From Acheta domesticus (Eukaryota; Arthropoda; Insecta; Orthoptera; Gryllidae), in assembly GCA_031308135.1 (NCBI GenBank), contig JAHLJT010002630.1, positions 100,809,608 through 100,873,607 on the forward strand: a DNA stretch of 64,000 nucleotides, in the 5' to 3' direction. A model generated the notes under the pieces. It did no database searches. It worked only from the letters and a program-made list of their open reading frames with translations, and was not told the DNA's origin. The translations under genes and the position numbers were made by a program. This document shows, piece by piece, positions 45,195-56,343 of the stretch (position 1 is its first letter; each line of letters begins with the position of its first letter).

Positions 45195-45640
45195 TCAACC
45201 GCTAGACTTATTAGTCTCGCAAGTGTATTGCATGCTTTTTTCTGGGTAGGTAGCGGTTATCTTCCGGTGCCGGCCTACCGTCGGCTAGCGCTAGTTTTTC
45301 CCAACCAGGTATCTCCCACCAGCAAGGCACCGCCTCAGCCGGGGCATGCTCTCAGATCCCGACCGGTCTCCCGGCTTGTTTAGTGGTGTAGTGCATGTTA
45401 GTGTAAGTGTGTATGAGGGGAGAGGATAGGACAAGGAAGAGGTAGGAAAGATCGCGCGTGGTCCGTGTCCCGTTTGTTCGAGTACTGCTCCGGCATTCGC
45501 CTGGTGTTGAATGGAGAAACTACGGAAAACTACCAATTAGAGTAGCCGGACACTAGAATTCTCCTCCATACAGCGACCTCGCTGTCAAGCGACTGTCAAA
45601 AATCCTACCAAAGACGGGACTTCAACCTATTAGACACAGA
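45195..45640 (-). mobile_element. SINE-1 copy, minus
   Basis: The 3' end is at about 45195 (GCAAGTGTATTGCATG), then CCAACCAGGTATCTCCCACC, GACCGGTCTCCCGGC and ACTCCATACAGCGACC. The head at about 45620 is decayed. Confidence 0.7.
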
Positions 45641-46188
45641 GACATGACAGGTGTTTCTCTAGTGTACGTCGACGCGCTGAATCTGAAGCAAGAATTGCAC
45701 CACCCCCTCGAGTTTTTGTATACACGAAAAACACCGTGATGTTTATAGTTTACCACTTCATGGTGTTTTTTCGCTGTTAAAAAAGCTGGAGTGTCCTGGT
45801 TGAATTCTGGCTTCGAATTGGATTCAGCGCTTTGACTTGCATAAAGAAACATGGGTCAAATATTTTGGCCAGACAACAACCTCCGAAAACAGAAATTAAA
45901 ATGTCACGGTGTTTTTTCGCGATTTAGGACAAAAAACTGAAAGGTGATGGCGCCAATTCTGGTTTCAGATTCGGATACTGCACGTCGAAATACATGGAGA
46001 AATAGGGCAAAGTCATTGGGATGACAACTTTTTTTAGGTGCCAGTGTTATTAATAACTAGTACGATTTGCTTTGCATGGTTTATTTGACGTAATTATGAT
46101 ATTACACGTAACTATTTACATATTATTTTACGGGTTTTGTAGAATGTATTTACTTAATATGAATTATCTCAGGATTAAGAAAACTGAA
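45641..46188. other. region downstream of gene B, no recognised feature
   Basis: No exon or element identified; a direct phrase CACGGTGTTTTTTCGC occurs twice (45731-45777 approximately and 45905). Confidence 0.4.
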
Positions 46189-46386
46189 TTATCTGATGGT
46201 ATCTGATGGCTCCTTATGTACTTTGCTACTGCTATTCGTTTTTGTGACCATTTTACTATCGATCCAATGCCGAAAGGCCGACACTCGCGTGTAGAATGGC
46301 CAGTGTGGATTCCTGATTCATTCGTCACCAGTGGACACGACACCCACCACCACTCCATCCTGGACGAGCGGACCACCGGAGTCGCC
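46189..46386 (-). CDS. gene B exon 7 (catalytic Ser, in-frame TGA)
   Basis: Acceptor GGTCCACAG, phase 0. It encodes GDSGGPLVQDGVVVGVVSTG, then DE, then TGA (46320-46318), then in the same frame IRNPHWPFYTRVSAFRHWID and a polar tail to TAA. The stop lies between catalytic Ser and the terminal helix, in the loop where Cys220 would be. Confidence 0.75.
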
Positions 46387-46499
46387 CTGTGGACCACACA
46401 AATGCATCCACACATGAGCCCCTAAGTCATTTCGTGCAGGTTTCTTCGGGGTAAGGACACATGTCAATAGGATACACTTCAACTAATTACATTACATAC

Positions 46500-47080
46500 G
46501 CAGACTAGCGAAGCAATGCTAGCGATGCTAAAACAGCACATAATTTGTCGCTCGTATTTTTACGCAAAATTACGCGAAAAGTGCTCATATTTTCGGAAGA
46601 TTGTACATGACATTATTTCAAAATCTATCTTTAAGGGAACAGATTTTCATTAGAGAAAAATCTCTATCTTTCATAATTTAGTTGTAGGAAGACGCCGAGT
46701 AAATTTTGAACGTTTGCAATTTTCGAAAAATTAGGTTTTTTAACGTACCTGCACCCTTCTCCTAAAGACCTTCACACTAACTACAAAATTTAATAAAAAA
46801 CGACCGAACACTGTTTTAAATTTGGAAAATGTGTTAGTGGCTTCGTGTAAAGTACCCTCCAAAATTAAAATATTAATAAATATTTTTATTAATTTATACA
46901 AAAATACCCGAAACACAAATGGACATTTCATAAATGGAGAAATGTTTGGAGAGTTTTTTTGCGAAATTCTTTTCATCCGGAGTTGAGATAGAAATATTAT
47001 TCTCTCATTTATTATGAAAAAAAACGAAACAATAATCGTTATTCTTTCTCATTTTTGAGTATTAAAAAAAGTAATAATAA
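46500..47080. repeat. family F-related segment plus dispersed tail
   Basis: CAGCACATAATTTGTCGCTCGTATTTTTACGC to TTGTACATGACATTATTTCAAAATCT matches 60110-60230 and 60765-60850. The tail 46920-47080 matches 1280-1430. Lies in gene B intron 6. Confidence 0.6.
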
Positions 47081-47334
47081 TAAACGGCCGACCTAGAAAA
47101 AGAAAAGCATGAGAAAAAAGAAAGTGCTTTGAGCAGCTCAAAGGACAATGATTGGTTCATTGAATTGCTTGAATTTAAGGGGACAGCCAATGGAATCAGT
47201 TAGGGACAGCTCGTGTCTTTGGTCCATAATTCGGAAAATATTTTTAGTTTCAAGATTCGGGAATTTTGTTTCATTGGAGAGGCTACTTGGGGAATTTTCG
47301 TAGTATTAAATCTGCAACCCTGGGTTAAGCTCAC

Positions 47335-47500
47335 CCTGCCAGGGGTGACGAGGCCGGACATAGGCTTCGTGCACACAAGAGATTTCACCCAGTCACCCGT
47401 CTTCAAGTGTTGTCGCTCCAGGACGTGCGCCTCACACTCCACCCACGACAGCAGCGACATGTCCACGACCTTCAGCGTCTCCGGCGAATCATCGAATACT
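47335..47500 (-). CDS. gene B exon 6 (VECEA...LVCT exon)
   Basis: Acceptor AACCTGCAG, donor AGG|GTGAGC; 166 nt, opening with one base of a split codon. It encodes VFDDSPETLKVVDMSLLSW, VECEAHVLERQHLKTGDW, KSLVCTKPMSGLVTPGR, joining GDSGGP. Gly stands at the Cys191 position. The frame is open. Confidence 0.75.
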
Positions 47501-47617
47501 CTGCAGGTTAGGAAATCACATTACATCACATGACCACCATTTGCACTTAAGTATTTACGTGCAAGACCAACAGTTACTAAGTTGCATATGATTTTTAGAC
47601 AGTCGTACTGTTTATTA

Positions 47618-48209
47618 AAAGATGCACATACAGGGCGTCCGGGGAGGAAACGTCGAAACTTCGAAAATGAGCTTTTACGACAATTTTAAGCACATTTTGT
47701 CTAATAAACTACATGGATATTCCGAATGGCTGAGCCGCTATGGGCATTCAAATGTTGATTTGAAATAGATGCTTTTTTGGCAAAAATATGCATTGCAGAA
47801 GCATAGAAAAACTGCAGAAATGTGTAAATGGTTTATTCTTAACAAAAGAAATTAATGTATTTGACCACAAAGGATAATTAACCCAGAAATAAAAAAGCAC
47901 TCAATTTACTTACACATTTCGACTGCTTTTTTCTTTCTCGCTTATTTTTTCTGTCTGAGCAAATATATTCATTTCTTTTGTAAATAATAAACAATTTATG
48001 TCTTTCTGAAGTGTTTCTATGCTTCTAAAATGCAATTTTTTGCCCGTAAATCAATTTTTTAAACCAACTTTGGAGTGCTCATTGCGGCTCAACCATTCGG
48101 AATATCCACGTAGTTTATTAAACAAAATATGCTTAGAATTGTCTTCAGAGCTTATTTTCGAAGTTTCGACGTTTCCTCTCCGGACACGCTGTATGTGCAT
48201 CTTTTAATA
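47618..48209. mobile_element. foldback MITE in gene B intron 5
   Basis: TTAAAAGATGCACATACAGG (47618) is inverted at about 48190-48209. The arms continue inward through CGAAACTTCGAAAATGAGCTT and its complement, to GCATTGCAGAAGCATAGAAA and TTTCTATGCTTCTAAAATGC. It is essentially one long imperfect hairpin, 592 bp. A partial copy lies at 40623. Confidence 0.65.
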
Positions 48210-49142
48210 CGTTTTAATTCTGGGATTGATTTTCTCAATCTCACAATTTTAGCTACAGAATCCTAACTGGTGCTCGAGATTAGTTCTCGAATCATTATTT
48301 ATAAAAATTTACTCTTCGATGAATTCTAATCTTAAATGCAATCAGTTCGTACAAAGTTATAGTTTAATATCAACAAAATGTAGTAGAAAATTCAAAAGTA
48401 GTCCAACTGTTCTTTCTGCTAAAGTAATCCTTCCTTCTACCCCTACCCCTGCCAGAATTCTTGAGACCCAGGGAACATTCATGTCCGTACTCTCTAAGAA
48501 GTAGGAGCGGTCTAAGTTGACCAGAATAACTTCTTCCTTCGTCCAATTTTTTTTTTATATTCTACAGCTTCATGTTACGATTGACATCATGTAACTAAGC
48601 AATAATGGAAAGTGTATAATACCTCTTCCATTTACATTATATTATATTTTTACTACATAAATCTTGAAGTCCTGATGATGGAGACACATTTGGTCTCCGA
48701 AACGTAGCCAAGTCTTAATTATGTGTGTATCTTTTAATAAACAGGACCACTGTCTAAAAATCATGTGGGACTTTTATTAACTTAATAACTGTACAAGAAA
48801 CAGACTATAGTTCTACTTCAAGACCAACACAGCTAATGTCCGAATAATATTTCTGTCTACGTGACAGCGATGTTGCCACTAACTCTGGCGGCAGGCACGT
48901 GGTCGTCTGATCGTTTTTTATCAGATCACAACAATAGCAAGACAAAAATCGCAAAAAGAACAGAAATCACAGACGACACAGAATAGCACACAATGCATAA
49001 CCAAACAAGTAATGGCGCTCTTCAATGTACAGATGCATAGCGCTGTAAGATTTCATTTTTTTTCTTAATAAGTAAACTACAGGCAGTACCATTAACTTGA
49101 CAAACATAAAAAACTCGAAAAATGTGCGACGTACTAAAAAAA
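48210..49142. other. gene B intron 5, no firm feature
   Basis: Contains a ribozyme-like word (see findings) at 48674-48710 and a poly-T run at 48549. Otherwise unremarkable. Confidence 0.4.
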
Positions 49143-49913
49143 TGTCAAAGGCAAACGGTTTATATATCCCAGGGGCACATTTGTCAGACCTAAAATCAAC
49201 CTTCCCCGCTAGCCTCTTGGGGGAGAGGCAGGAGTCAACTTTGTAATCCTAAATGGGAACCCCCACTTTTTTATTGCAGATTCGGGTTCTACACTTACAT
49301 ACGTAACATACGTTACACTTACGTACGCTACATACGTAAGTTTGGTCAAAAGCATTTTTTGATCGAGAGACGATCCGGTTATATGTTTTCATGTACGTCC
49401 AGCGGCTTCAAATTGTCCGCGCTGATTTAACCACGTTAAATGAAATTCTTTAATGAAAAAATGAGAGGGAAATTTCCATTTAAGATTCCGCAGTTGCCTC
49501 CCCCATTTCTAGGGGGCGGGAGAGGGAAATTTGATATTAGGTTAGGCAGATTTTCCCATTGGAGATATTAATTTTTTGTCTGGAGCATGTCTGGATCGTC
49601 CCTCTCGATCAAAATTGTTTTAGATGAAACATACGTATTTATTTAGTGTAGAATCCGAATCTGGAATAAAAGACGGGGTTCCCATTTAAGATTGCATTAA
49701 GAGACGATCCGATTCATGTACGTCCAGCGGCTTCAAATCACCCGTGCTGATTTAACCATGTTAAATAAAACTCTTTAACGAAAAGAGAGGGGAAATTCAC
49801 ATTTAAGATTTCAAAGTTGCCTCCCCCACCCCTAGGGGGCGGGACAGGAAGATCTGATTTTAGGTCAGGCCGATTTTCCCATTGGAGATATTAAATTTTT
49901 GCCTTTGACTTTT
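49143..49913. mobile_element. foldback element with about 120-bp arms and internal duplication
   Basis: The left arm (49143-49262, GTCAAAGGCAAA ... ACCTAAAATCAACCTTCCCC ... AAATGGGAACCCCC) is inverted at the right (49789-49913). Inside, about 210 bp is directly repeated (49368-49581 and 49699-49905; shared ACGTCCAGCGGCTTCAAAT, TTTTCCCATTGGAGATATTA). TIR-like, non-coding. Confidence 0.6.
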
Positions 49914-50269
49914 GTGTTATTTTGATTTGTGAAGTTAAATGGGACACCTGTATATAATCTTAATACGTAATCATTAGTTTCTTAATAAGTAAGTATCAGC
50001 AACTTTTCAGTGACGTCAGCAGAATTTGAAGCCCATGATTCGATAATGGAACCCTCTCTCCCCAGTCAGCCATTATCTGTCAAGTAGACAGAAATATTAT
50101 TCGAACTATAGAAGTGGACAGCTTGTTAACATATATGCTAAGCACGTTTTCGTGTACTCGACATTCACCAACAGCACATTCTTTCTCCCATTATTTGTAA
50201 CTTCTGCAATTATATTTAAAATGACAGAGTGGAAATGAGACATAGGCCAATTTTTAAGCATCCTTTGCC

Positions 50270-50475
50270 CCATCCGTTAAAAAATCGGAGCCGAATTTGA
50301 GAACATGTTTTTTCTTTCTTGCTATGGAGTAGAGAGAAAGTTATGTAGTGCTGACCGAAAAAACGGGGAATTTTCGGCAGAAAAACTCTTATTACAGGGC
50401 CGTGATTACGAAAATGTGGATAAATTCAGATGCTAAATTTAGAAAAAGAAATCCTCGAAAACGTGCTATAGCTGT
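50270..50475 (-). repeat. family F-related terminal segment, inverted
   Basis: The minus-strand reading (CATCTGAATTTATCCACATTTTCGTA, TTTTTCTGCCGAAAATTCCC, CTACTCCATAGCAAGAAAG) matches 60590-60750 plus. It ends exactly where the TCCG/TCTG array begins. Confidence 0.65.
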
Positions 50476-50592
50476 CTGTCCATCCGTCCGTCTGTCTGTC
50501 CGTCCGTCCGTCCGTCTGTCTGTCCGTCCGTCCGTCCGTCTGTCCGTCCGTCCGTCTGTCTGTCCGTCCGTCCGTCCGTCCGTCTGTCCGTC

Positions 50593-50623
<31 letters not shown>

Positions 50624-50722
50624 CCATCCGTCTGTCTGTCTGTCCGTCCGTCCGTCCGTCTGTCTGTCTGTCCGTCCGTCCTGTCCGTCCCGTCTGTCTG
50701 TCTGTCCGTCCGTCTGTCTGCC

Positions 50723-50753
<31 letters not shown>

Positions 50754-50952
50754 CCTGTCCGTCCGTCTGTCTGTCTGTCCGTCCGTCTGTCTGTCCGTCC
50801 GTCCGTCCGTCCGTCTGTCTGTCCTGTCCGTCCGTCCTGTCCTGTCTGTCTGTCTGTCCGTCCGTCTGTTTGTCTGTCTGTTTGGCCGTCTGTCTGTCTG
50901 TCCGTCCGTCTGTCCTTCTGTCCGTCCGTCTGTCCGTCCGTCTGTACATCCG
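50470..50952 (+). repeat. (TCCG/TCTG)n array, 480 bp
   Basis: Interspersed GTCC and GTCT tetranucleotides, no higher order evident. The large open frames on both strands are Ser/Val/Pro or Thr/Asp/Arg/Gln repeats generated by the array. Lies in gene B intron 5, about 480 bp from exon 5 on the minus strand. Confidence 0.9.
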
Positions 50953-51111
50953 TCGGTGGACAACGCTAAAGGGCTAAATCGTTCAGCCGACCGTACAGCG
51001 CTGCCAGAATGTGCAGAAAGACTGGGACTTAGAATTTGGCCGTTACCCTATTTTACGGCGCCACAATGGTATTTGTGAGTAAGTAAGGGGGTTGGGAATA
51101 CGACATTGAGA

Positions 51112-51368
51112 AGCGATCCGTGTTCCGTTTTTAGGATACTGTTCTACTGTTCGTCTGGTATGGATGGGAGAAACCATGGAAAACTACCAATCGAAACAGC
51201 CGGCTTCTAGATTTTTTCTCCAGACAGCGACTGAATTCGACTTAGCTGTCTATCTAGTGTCAGAAGTCGTGCCACCGTCGTATATCAAACCTAAAGGTCT
51301 GTGGAGCTTATGGTTAGAGGAACTTGCAGTGGCATCAGTTGATGCCCTGCGCCACCCAAATCCGGTAT
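51112..51368 (-). mobile_element. SINE-1 copy, minus, 3'-truncated
   Basis: GAGAAACCATGGAAAACTAC, CTCCAGACAGCGACTGAATTCGAC and the head remnant near GATGCCCTGCGCCACC. Adjacent to gene B exon 5. Confidence 0.65.
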
Positions 51369-51430
51369 GAGACGTTCCAAATATGTATTTACTACGCGAT
51401 AGTTTGCTAGGAGGAGGAAGTTGCTCTTAC

Positions 51431-51587
51431 TTGTTGATGGAGCCCCAACCAGGAAACTTGAACGTCGCCCTGCGGGTAGGTGCCAGCTTCCGGAAGCCTG
51501 GCTGCACTTACGTAGTGGTTGAAAATGAAGGGCACCTGCACACGGATGATGGCTATGTCGTTGATTGAGGCTATGCCGTTGTCTTTT
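51431..51587 (-). CDS. gene B exon 5 (catalytic Asp, +1 insertion)
   Basis: Acceptor TTTTTACAG, donor CAACAA|GTAAGA; 157 nt where 156 would keep phase. It encodes KDNGIASINDIAIIRVQVPF, HYVSAARLPEA, YPQGDVQVS; the expected GWGS appears only if one T of TTTCCTGG is ignored. Gene A reads TTTCCGGATGGGG at the same site. Confidence 0.8.
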
Positions 51588-53184
51588 CTGTAAAAACACA
51601 GAAGCATTCTTGGTTAACCCATGATCACCAATGTTTCATTGTTGCGTGATATTTTGAACGTAAATCTGACAAACTTGGAACAAAATTTCTGCTATTACGC
51701 CTGTGTATAGGTATCTCATTTTTTACCATAACTAAATGAAGAAGTTTCACCCTTGCAGAACATTACTTTTTCTCGTAAAATGTTTCAATTTTAGCGTAAA
51801 ATGGAAGACGCACGTGTTGAAGCCCGGCGGATAGAGTGGGTGCCGTGGGTAGTTATATCCACATGAAAACTTTCGAGAAGGTAAAATACCACTTTAAAAG
51901 TTAAGGTGAGAGAAATATCCCACCAACGTCAAACTTCAGAAATGAACGAAATTTCTCGATATTGCGTCTTCTCAAAATGTACATGCAATCAACTGTGTTC
52001 CAAGATCGGCTCAACAGTATTCCACTTTTACACGTTTATAACAACATTATCCACAAAATTGATTTGCAAAAATTGTTAAATGAGTTTATACAAAAAAAGG
52101 AAGCGCAGTGCTGTTTTTGCCTTGTGTAAATGAACTGCTGAAGTTACATTAAATAAATGTGGTAACCGATAAATGAGTTAACAATTTGATGTCAATTTAA
52201 TGATAAACATGACAAAATGAAAAATCTGTTTCGTATTTTTCTCTTCATAGACTATATTTTCGGTGGGAGATGCTGGGGGGGGGGGAGAAGAGAAGGGTCC
52301 CCCGGATCAAGTACCCACTCGACCTAACACTAACCGCTGGCCTGCACATGTTGTAGGCATTGCCAGTTATTCCCGAATCCATTCTGTGCTCCGACCTCTT
52401 AAGATCAGGGTTGCCCGATGCTTCGTACAAACATCCGCCGTTAGATTGCTGCAAATCAGTCCAATAGCTCCCAATAAGAAAAATTCCACTTTCCAAGCGG
52501 TAAATTTGAATTTGTATTAATGCAAATCAACGCCATTAATTGCATTAGTGTTTGGAATTTTTTTAGGTAGTGACTCTATGAAAGACTTGATTAATTTAAT
52601 TTTTTGTTTGTGAACATTGTAGTTAATTGTTTATGTAAAAACTTATAATTTTGTAATAATTTATAACTAATTTTTAAATATTAAAATGTTACTATTCTTG
52701 TAACTGCAGCAGATGAGGAAATACTTTTAGGGATAAATAATCATTTTAAATACTTTGCCCACTTGCAAAGCACTTTGCACTCTCCTTGCTCCTCTTAAAT
52801 ATTTGTAATTAAAAAGATTATCGCCGAAATGCATTACATGTGCATGCTTATTCCGTATGGAGAATGGAGAATGCTGGCAGTGACACCGTACTTCCACAAG
52901 ATGACAAATTTTAAATGGAGTGTTCTAAAATTAATTGCAAGTACTGCCAATGTGATATATATATTTATGTTGTGGTCGTACAAAGACGCTATGATTATTA
53001 GAACACAACCTGTACTACACGTCTAAAAACATTACTCACACGAATATAACAATAATATTTATAAGTTTTAAATGTTTTAAAATGGGATGTGAACGTGTTG
53101 ATTTTAAGAATTTAATTCCATGTGTGATGTGAATGTTATATAAAAGGAATGACTGTTTAAAAATTAAATGGACTTATATAAAGT
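51588..53184. other. gene B intron 4, mostly unrecognised
   Basis: Includes an eleven-base G run near 52276 and a mixed-composition stretch 52255-52500 with open frames on both strands but no recognisable protein. Confidence 0.4.
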
Positions 53185-53465
53185 TTTGGCTTCGCGACTA
53201 GTTCTTGTTCTCCCTACGCGGCCCCAGGTTCGATTTCCGGTCGAGGCAAGACTATAGTGTGCGTTTTCATTGCAATGTAACCAGTATATGTTGCCGTGTG
53301 ACGATGTGAAAACTCACTTCTCAGGTTGAGAAAACGAGAATACGGCGTGCGGATGTCTTCGTGCTAACCACATGTACCACCTTAACCCATGACCGCGAGG
53401 CAGGGACGTCGCCGGTAGGCCTGAGCCCGTTCACGGGCTATCGCGCCAAGTACATACATACACAT
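53185..53465 (+). mobile_element. SINE-4 candidate (tRNA-like)
   Basis: CTTCGCGACTAGTTC followed by B-box-like CAGGTTCGATTTCCGG, then a body of mixed composition ending GCGCCAAGTACATACATACACA. Single copy in this window, so the call rests on the head and the tail. Confidence 0.45.
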
Positions 53466-53505
53466 AAAGTTTTAATAAAGTAATATAAAGTCAAAAATAA
53501 CTTAC

Positions 53506-53597
53506 TGTGAATATTGAGAGTGGATGAAGAGCCGGTCGATCCGCCGCTTCTGTATTTCTTCATGGGGGCCCTTCAGGGTGTTGGACCCTGCAACAAT
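53506..53597 (-). CDS. gene B exon 4 (GSNT exon)
   Basis: Acceptor AAGGGACAG, donor TCACA|GTAAGT; 92 nt, phase 0 in and 2 out. It encodes IVAGSNTLKGPHEEIQKRRI, DRLFIHSQYS, the strand and loop between the catalytic His and Asp. The join to exon 3 (GYYE-IVAGSNT) and to exon 5 is in phase. An alternative acceptor 6 nt downstream (GTTGCAG) would break the frame. Confidence 0.75.
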
Positions 53598-53852
53598 CTG
53601 TCCCTTTTCGTAGTATCGGGAATTGGCGATTTTGGAACCGAGCAAATCTGAAACTCAACTCTAAGAAAAATGTCTAATTCACAATTTCTTCATTTTTTTA
53701 ATTTATTGATAATAATTTTTCAATAGGAAGTTATGTATTAATATTTATGTATTATGAAAAAATAGCAATTAAATTAAGATCCTAAAAAAATTCATTTTGA
53801 ACATCTCTAACACAATGTTTAAACATTGTTATTTCTCATTGTAATTACTATT

Positions 53853-53974
53853 TGTAATGGATTTGAATGAGATTCTTTTCAAAACGTATTAACTCAAAAT
53901 AGTATATATTTGATGTAATGGATTTGAATGAGATTCTTTTCAAAACGTATTAACTCAAAATAATATATATTTGA
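53853..53974. repeat. tandem duplication, 61-bp unit
   Basis: TGTAATGGATTTGAATGAGA ... ATATATTTGA appears twice back to back with one difference. Recent. Confidence 0.9.
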
Positions 53975-54210
53975 CGAATCTCTAAGTAAATTCTGAATGG
54001 CATCAAAGACTATGGAAACACCGTAACACTAGAAATGAGACAATGTAAAAAATTGCCCTTTTTTAAGATACTAACTCTTTTATCCTGAGCAAATCCGTTT
54101 AGTACGAGAACAAGGTGTAACCTAATCATACCGACTGTCTTGTGAACTATAATTATGAAATTGTGAGTAATAGTAATAATATATTTTACAACAGTTAATT
54201 TATAAACTTA

Positions 54211-55425
54211 ACTAGTGGTCCTAGAGAATGGCAGACTTCCCCGTATTAGTTTTCTATTTCCTTTGGTCTCGGATAGTTATTCGGACTTTCACATACTCTT
54301 GCCAGCTGCCATCTATCGCCGCTCAAAGTACAATTTTTTTACATTTTAAAAAATGTTTCCGTATCCTAATAATAGAACGGAAATATTATTTTAAGAATAT
54401 TAAAGAACAGTAAAATAAAATGGCCATTTTCATTGAAAAATTTGGAGCCGTTTTTAAGAAAATGGTGTTTATGCGTTACTGTATATTCCAAATTTGAGCT
54501 CTTTTTCACAGATATTTTTGAGTTTTCGAAAAACTTCATTAGAAGTCATTTGAAGCGCAATAACTCGCAAATACAATAATGCTTACAAATTGCTGAATAT
54601 GTGCATATTAATGGTGTGAGAGATCTTTCAAAACAATTAAATTTGTGTAATTTTTGAAAAAACATAAAAATACCCCAAAATGAACTGAACGTCATATTAG
54701 AGAGTGCAATTAGCACTATCCGTTACAAAAGTTTGAAGAACCGTTTAGAAGCCATTTATGGGAAAATGGTGTTTGAGTATTTCTGAAAATGCGGAATTTT
54801 GAGCTAGTTTTCACAGAAAACGATGGAGTTTTCCATAAACTTTATATGACAATATTTAAAGTACATGTACTTATAAAAATAATAATGTGAACAAATCACC
54901 GCTAATGTAAGTGTTAACGATGTGAGGGACAAATAAAAAAAATTATATTCCTGTAATTTTTAAAAAAACGAAATGGCGTTCATGTCATCTAATAGAGTAC
55001 TATTAGATGTACTATTAGTACCAAAAGTTTAGTTTACTATACTATTCCTACCAAAAGTTTAAGGAAAAATATGGAGCAGTTTTTGAGAAAATCTTGCTTT
55101 TGTTATTTTTTTAAATTGCACATATTCCACGTAATATTGCACGAAAACTACTGAAATTATCAAAAATATGTGAGACCTTAAAGAAGGAACTCACTATGGA
55201 AAACAAATTGTTTTGGAAGGAAATATCTCTATCTTCAATTTTGTTGCAGGAGGACGGCGAAAAAAATACTTTCGCAAATTATCGAAAATTCAGTGTTAAC
55301 CGTGAAATTCAGTGTTAACCGTGAAAGGGATTTACACCACCCTTATAAGTGTATTTTACTCTATTCTTACAAGAAATTTTAAGAAAAATTTCGGAGCAGT
55401 TTTCGATAAAATTTTGAAAATGTCC
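54211..55425 (+). repeat. family F copy F3, 3'-truncated
   Basis: Colinear with F1 from ACTAGTGGTCCTAGAGAATG to ATTTTGAAAATGTCC, where the match stops before the GACGG part. Inside gene B intron 3. Confidence 0.75.
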
Positions 55426-56343
55426 ATATCCCTTCGGTAGCGGCAAGGCGCAATGAATCTGATCGCTTTTCCGCTCGACGCAAGGAAAGTCACCAGGCTA
55501 TAGGGCAGAGGTTTTCGCGAGGTCCCTGTCGTCTACTTCCAACTCAACGCGCTTTGGGAATATCAAATAGCATTGAGCTAGAAACTGAAGCAAGCAATCG
55601 CGCGTCGCTGCCGCCAGTTCTAGCCCATCCACGGCACGGGCTTGGTTTCCTTAGTGAAACTGCGTGGCATGAGGTCATCAGTAGGTCCCATTCCAGGTCT
55701 GCTACCTTCATCTCGGGGCACAAATTCGATAGTGACCTTTGATCGATATTTTTTTTCAAGCTGTCTAGTGTTGGAATTTGTGGCTCTGAGGCGATATATT
55801 CTTGTCTAGGAGGGAATTAATTTTCATGTCGTTGTATTTTCTGTAACCGAGGTTCAGGTACACTATAACCAATTTTTTTTGTTTATTTGTAATGCAAGCG
55901 AAACGCGATCAATGACTTAGGTTCACTGTAACCGAGGGTTCACTATGGCATAGTTCATTAAATTCAGAGTAGACTGTAACAGGAAAAATGAAGAATACAC
56001 CCAACCTTCCTCTCACCTTATTCTATTTTAGCCTTCTTAGTCAGGATGAACCAACTCTGATTGCATTTGCATTACAGCACACACTCATTGGATAGAGTCA
56101 AGCTGCAAATGATCCATGAATGTATCAAAAAACGTTTTAAAATACATGTTTCCGCCAAAAGTGCCAGACTCGTCATTTCTAGACAATTCTTTAAATAAAA
56201 ATTAAAATATAAGTTAGTTCCCCGTTTTTCAAATACAGCTAACGTGAAGAATTTATCACGAGGCCCATGACTTGTGGGTCTGCATTAAACCTGCGCTGGT
56301 GTTGTGCATCTCCAATGGAACAAGAGACAATAGCTTCACTCAC
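55426..56343. other. gene B intron 3, no recognised feature
   Basis: A mixed-composition stretch at 55440-55740 carries open frames on both strands without recognisable motifs. Confidence 0.4.

Noticed and set aside
50348..50977. Open frames of 165-209 codons on both strands
   Set aside because: Encoded by the TCCG/TCTG array; every frame is open because the unit contains no stops.
52245..52520. Possible exon with open frames on both strands
   Set aside because: No splice sites in phase with gene B, no motif, and gene B is complete without it.
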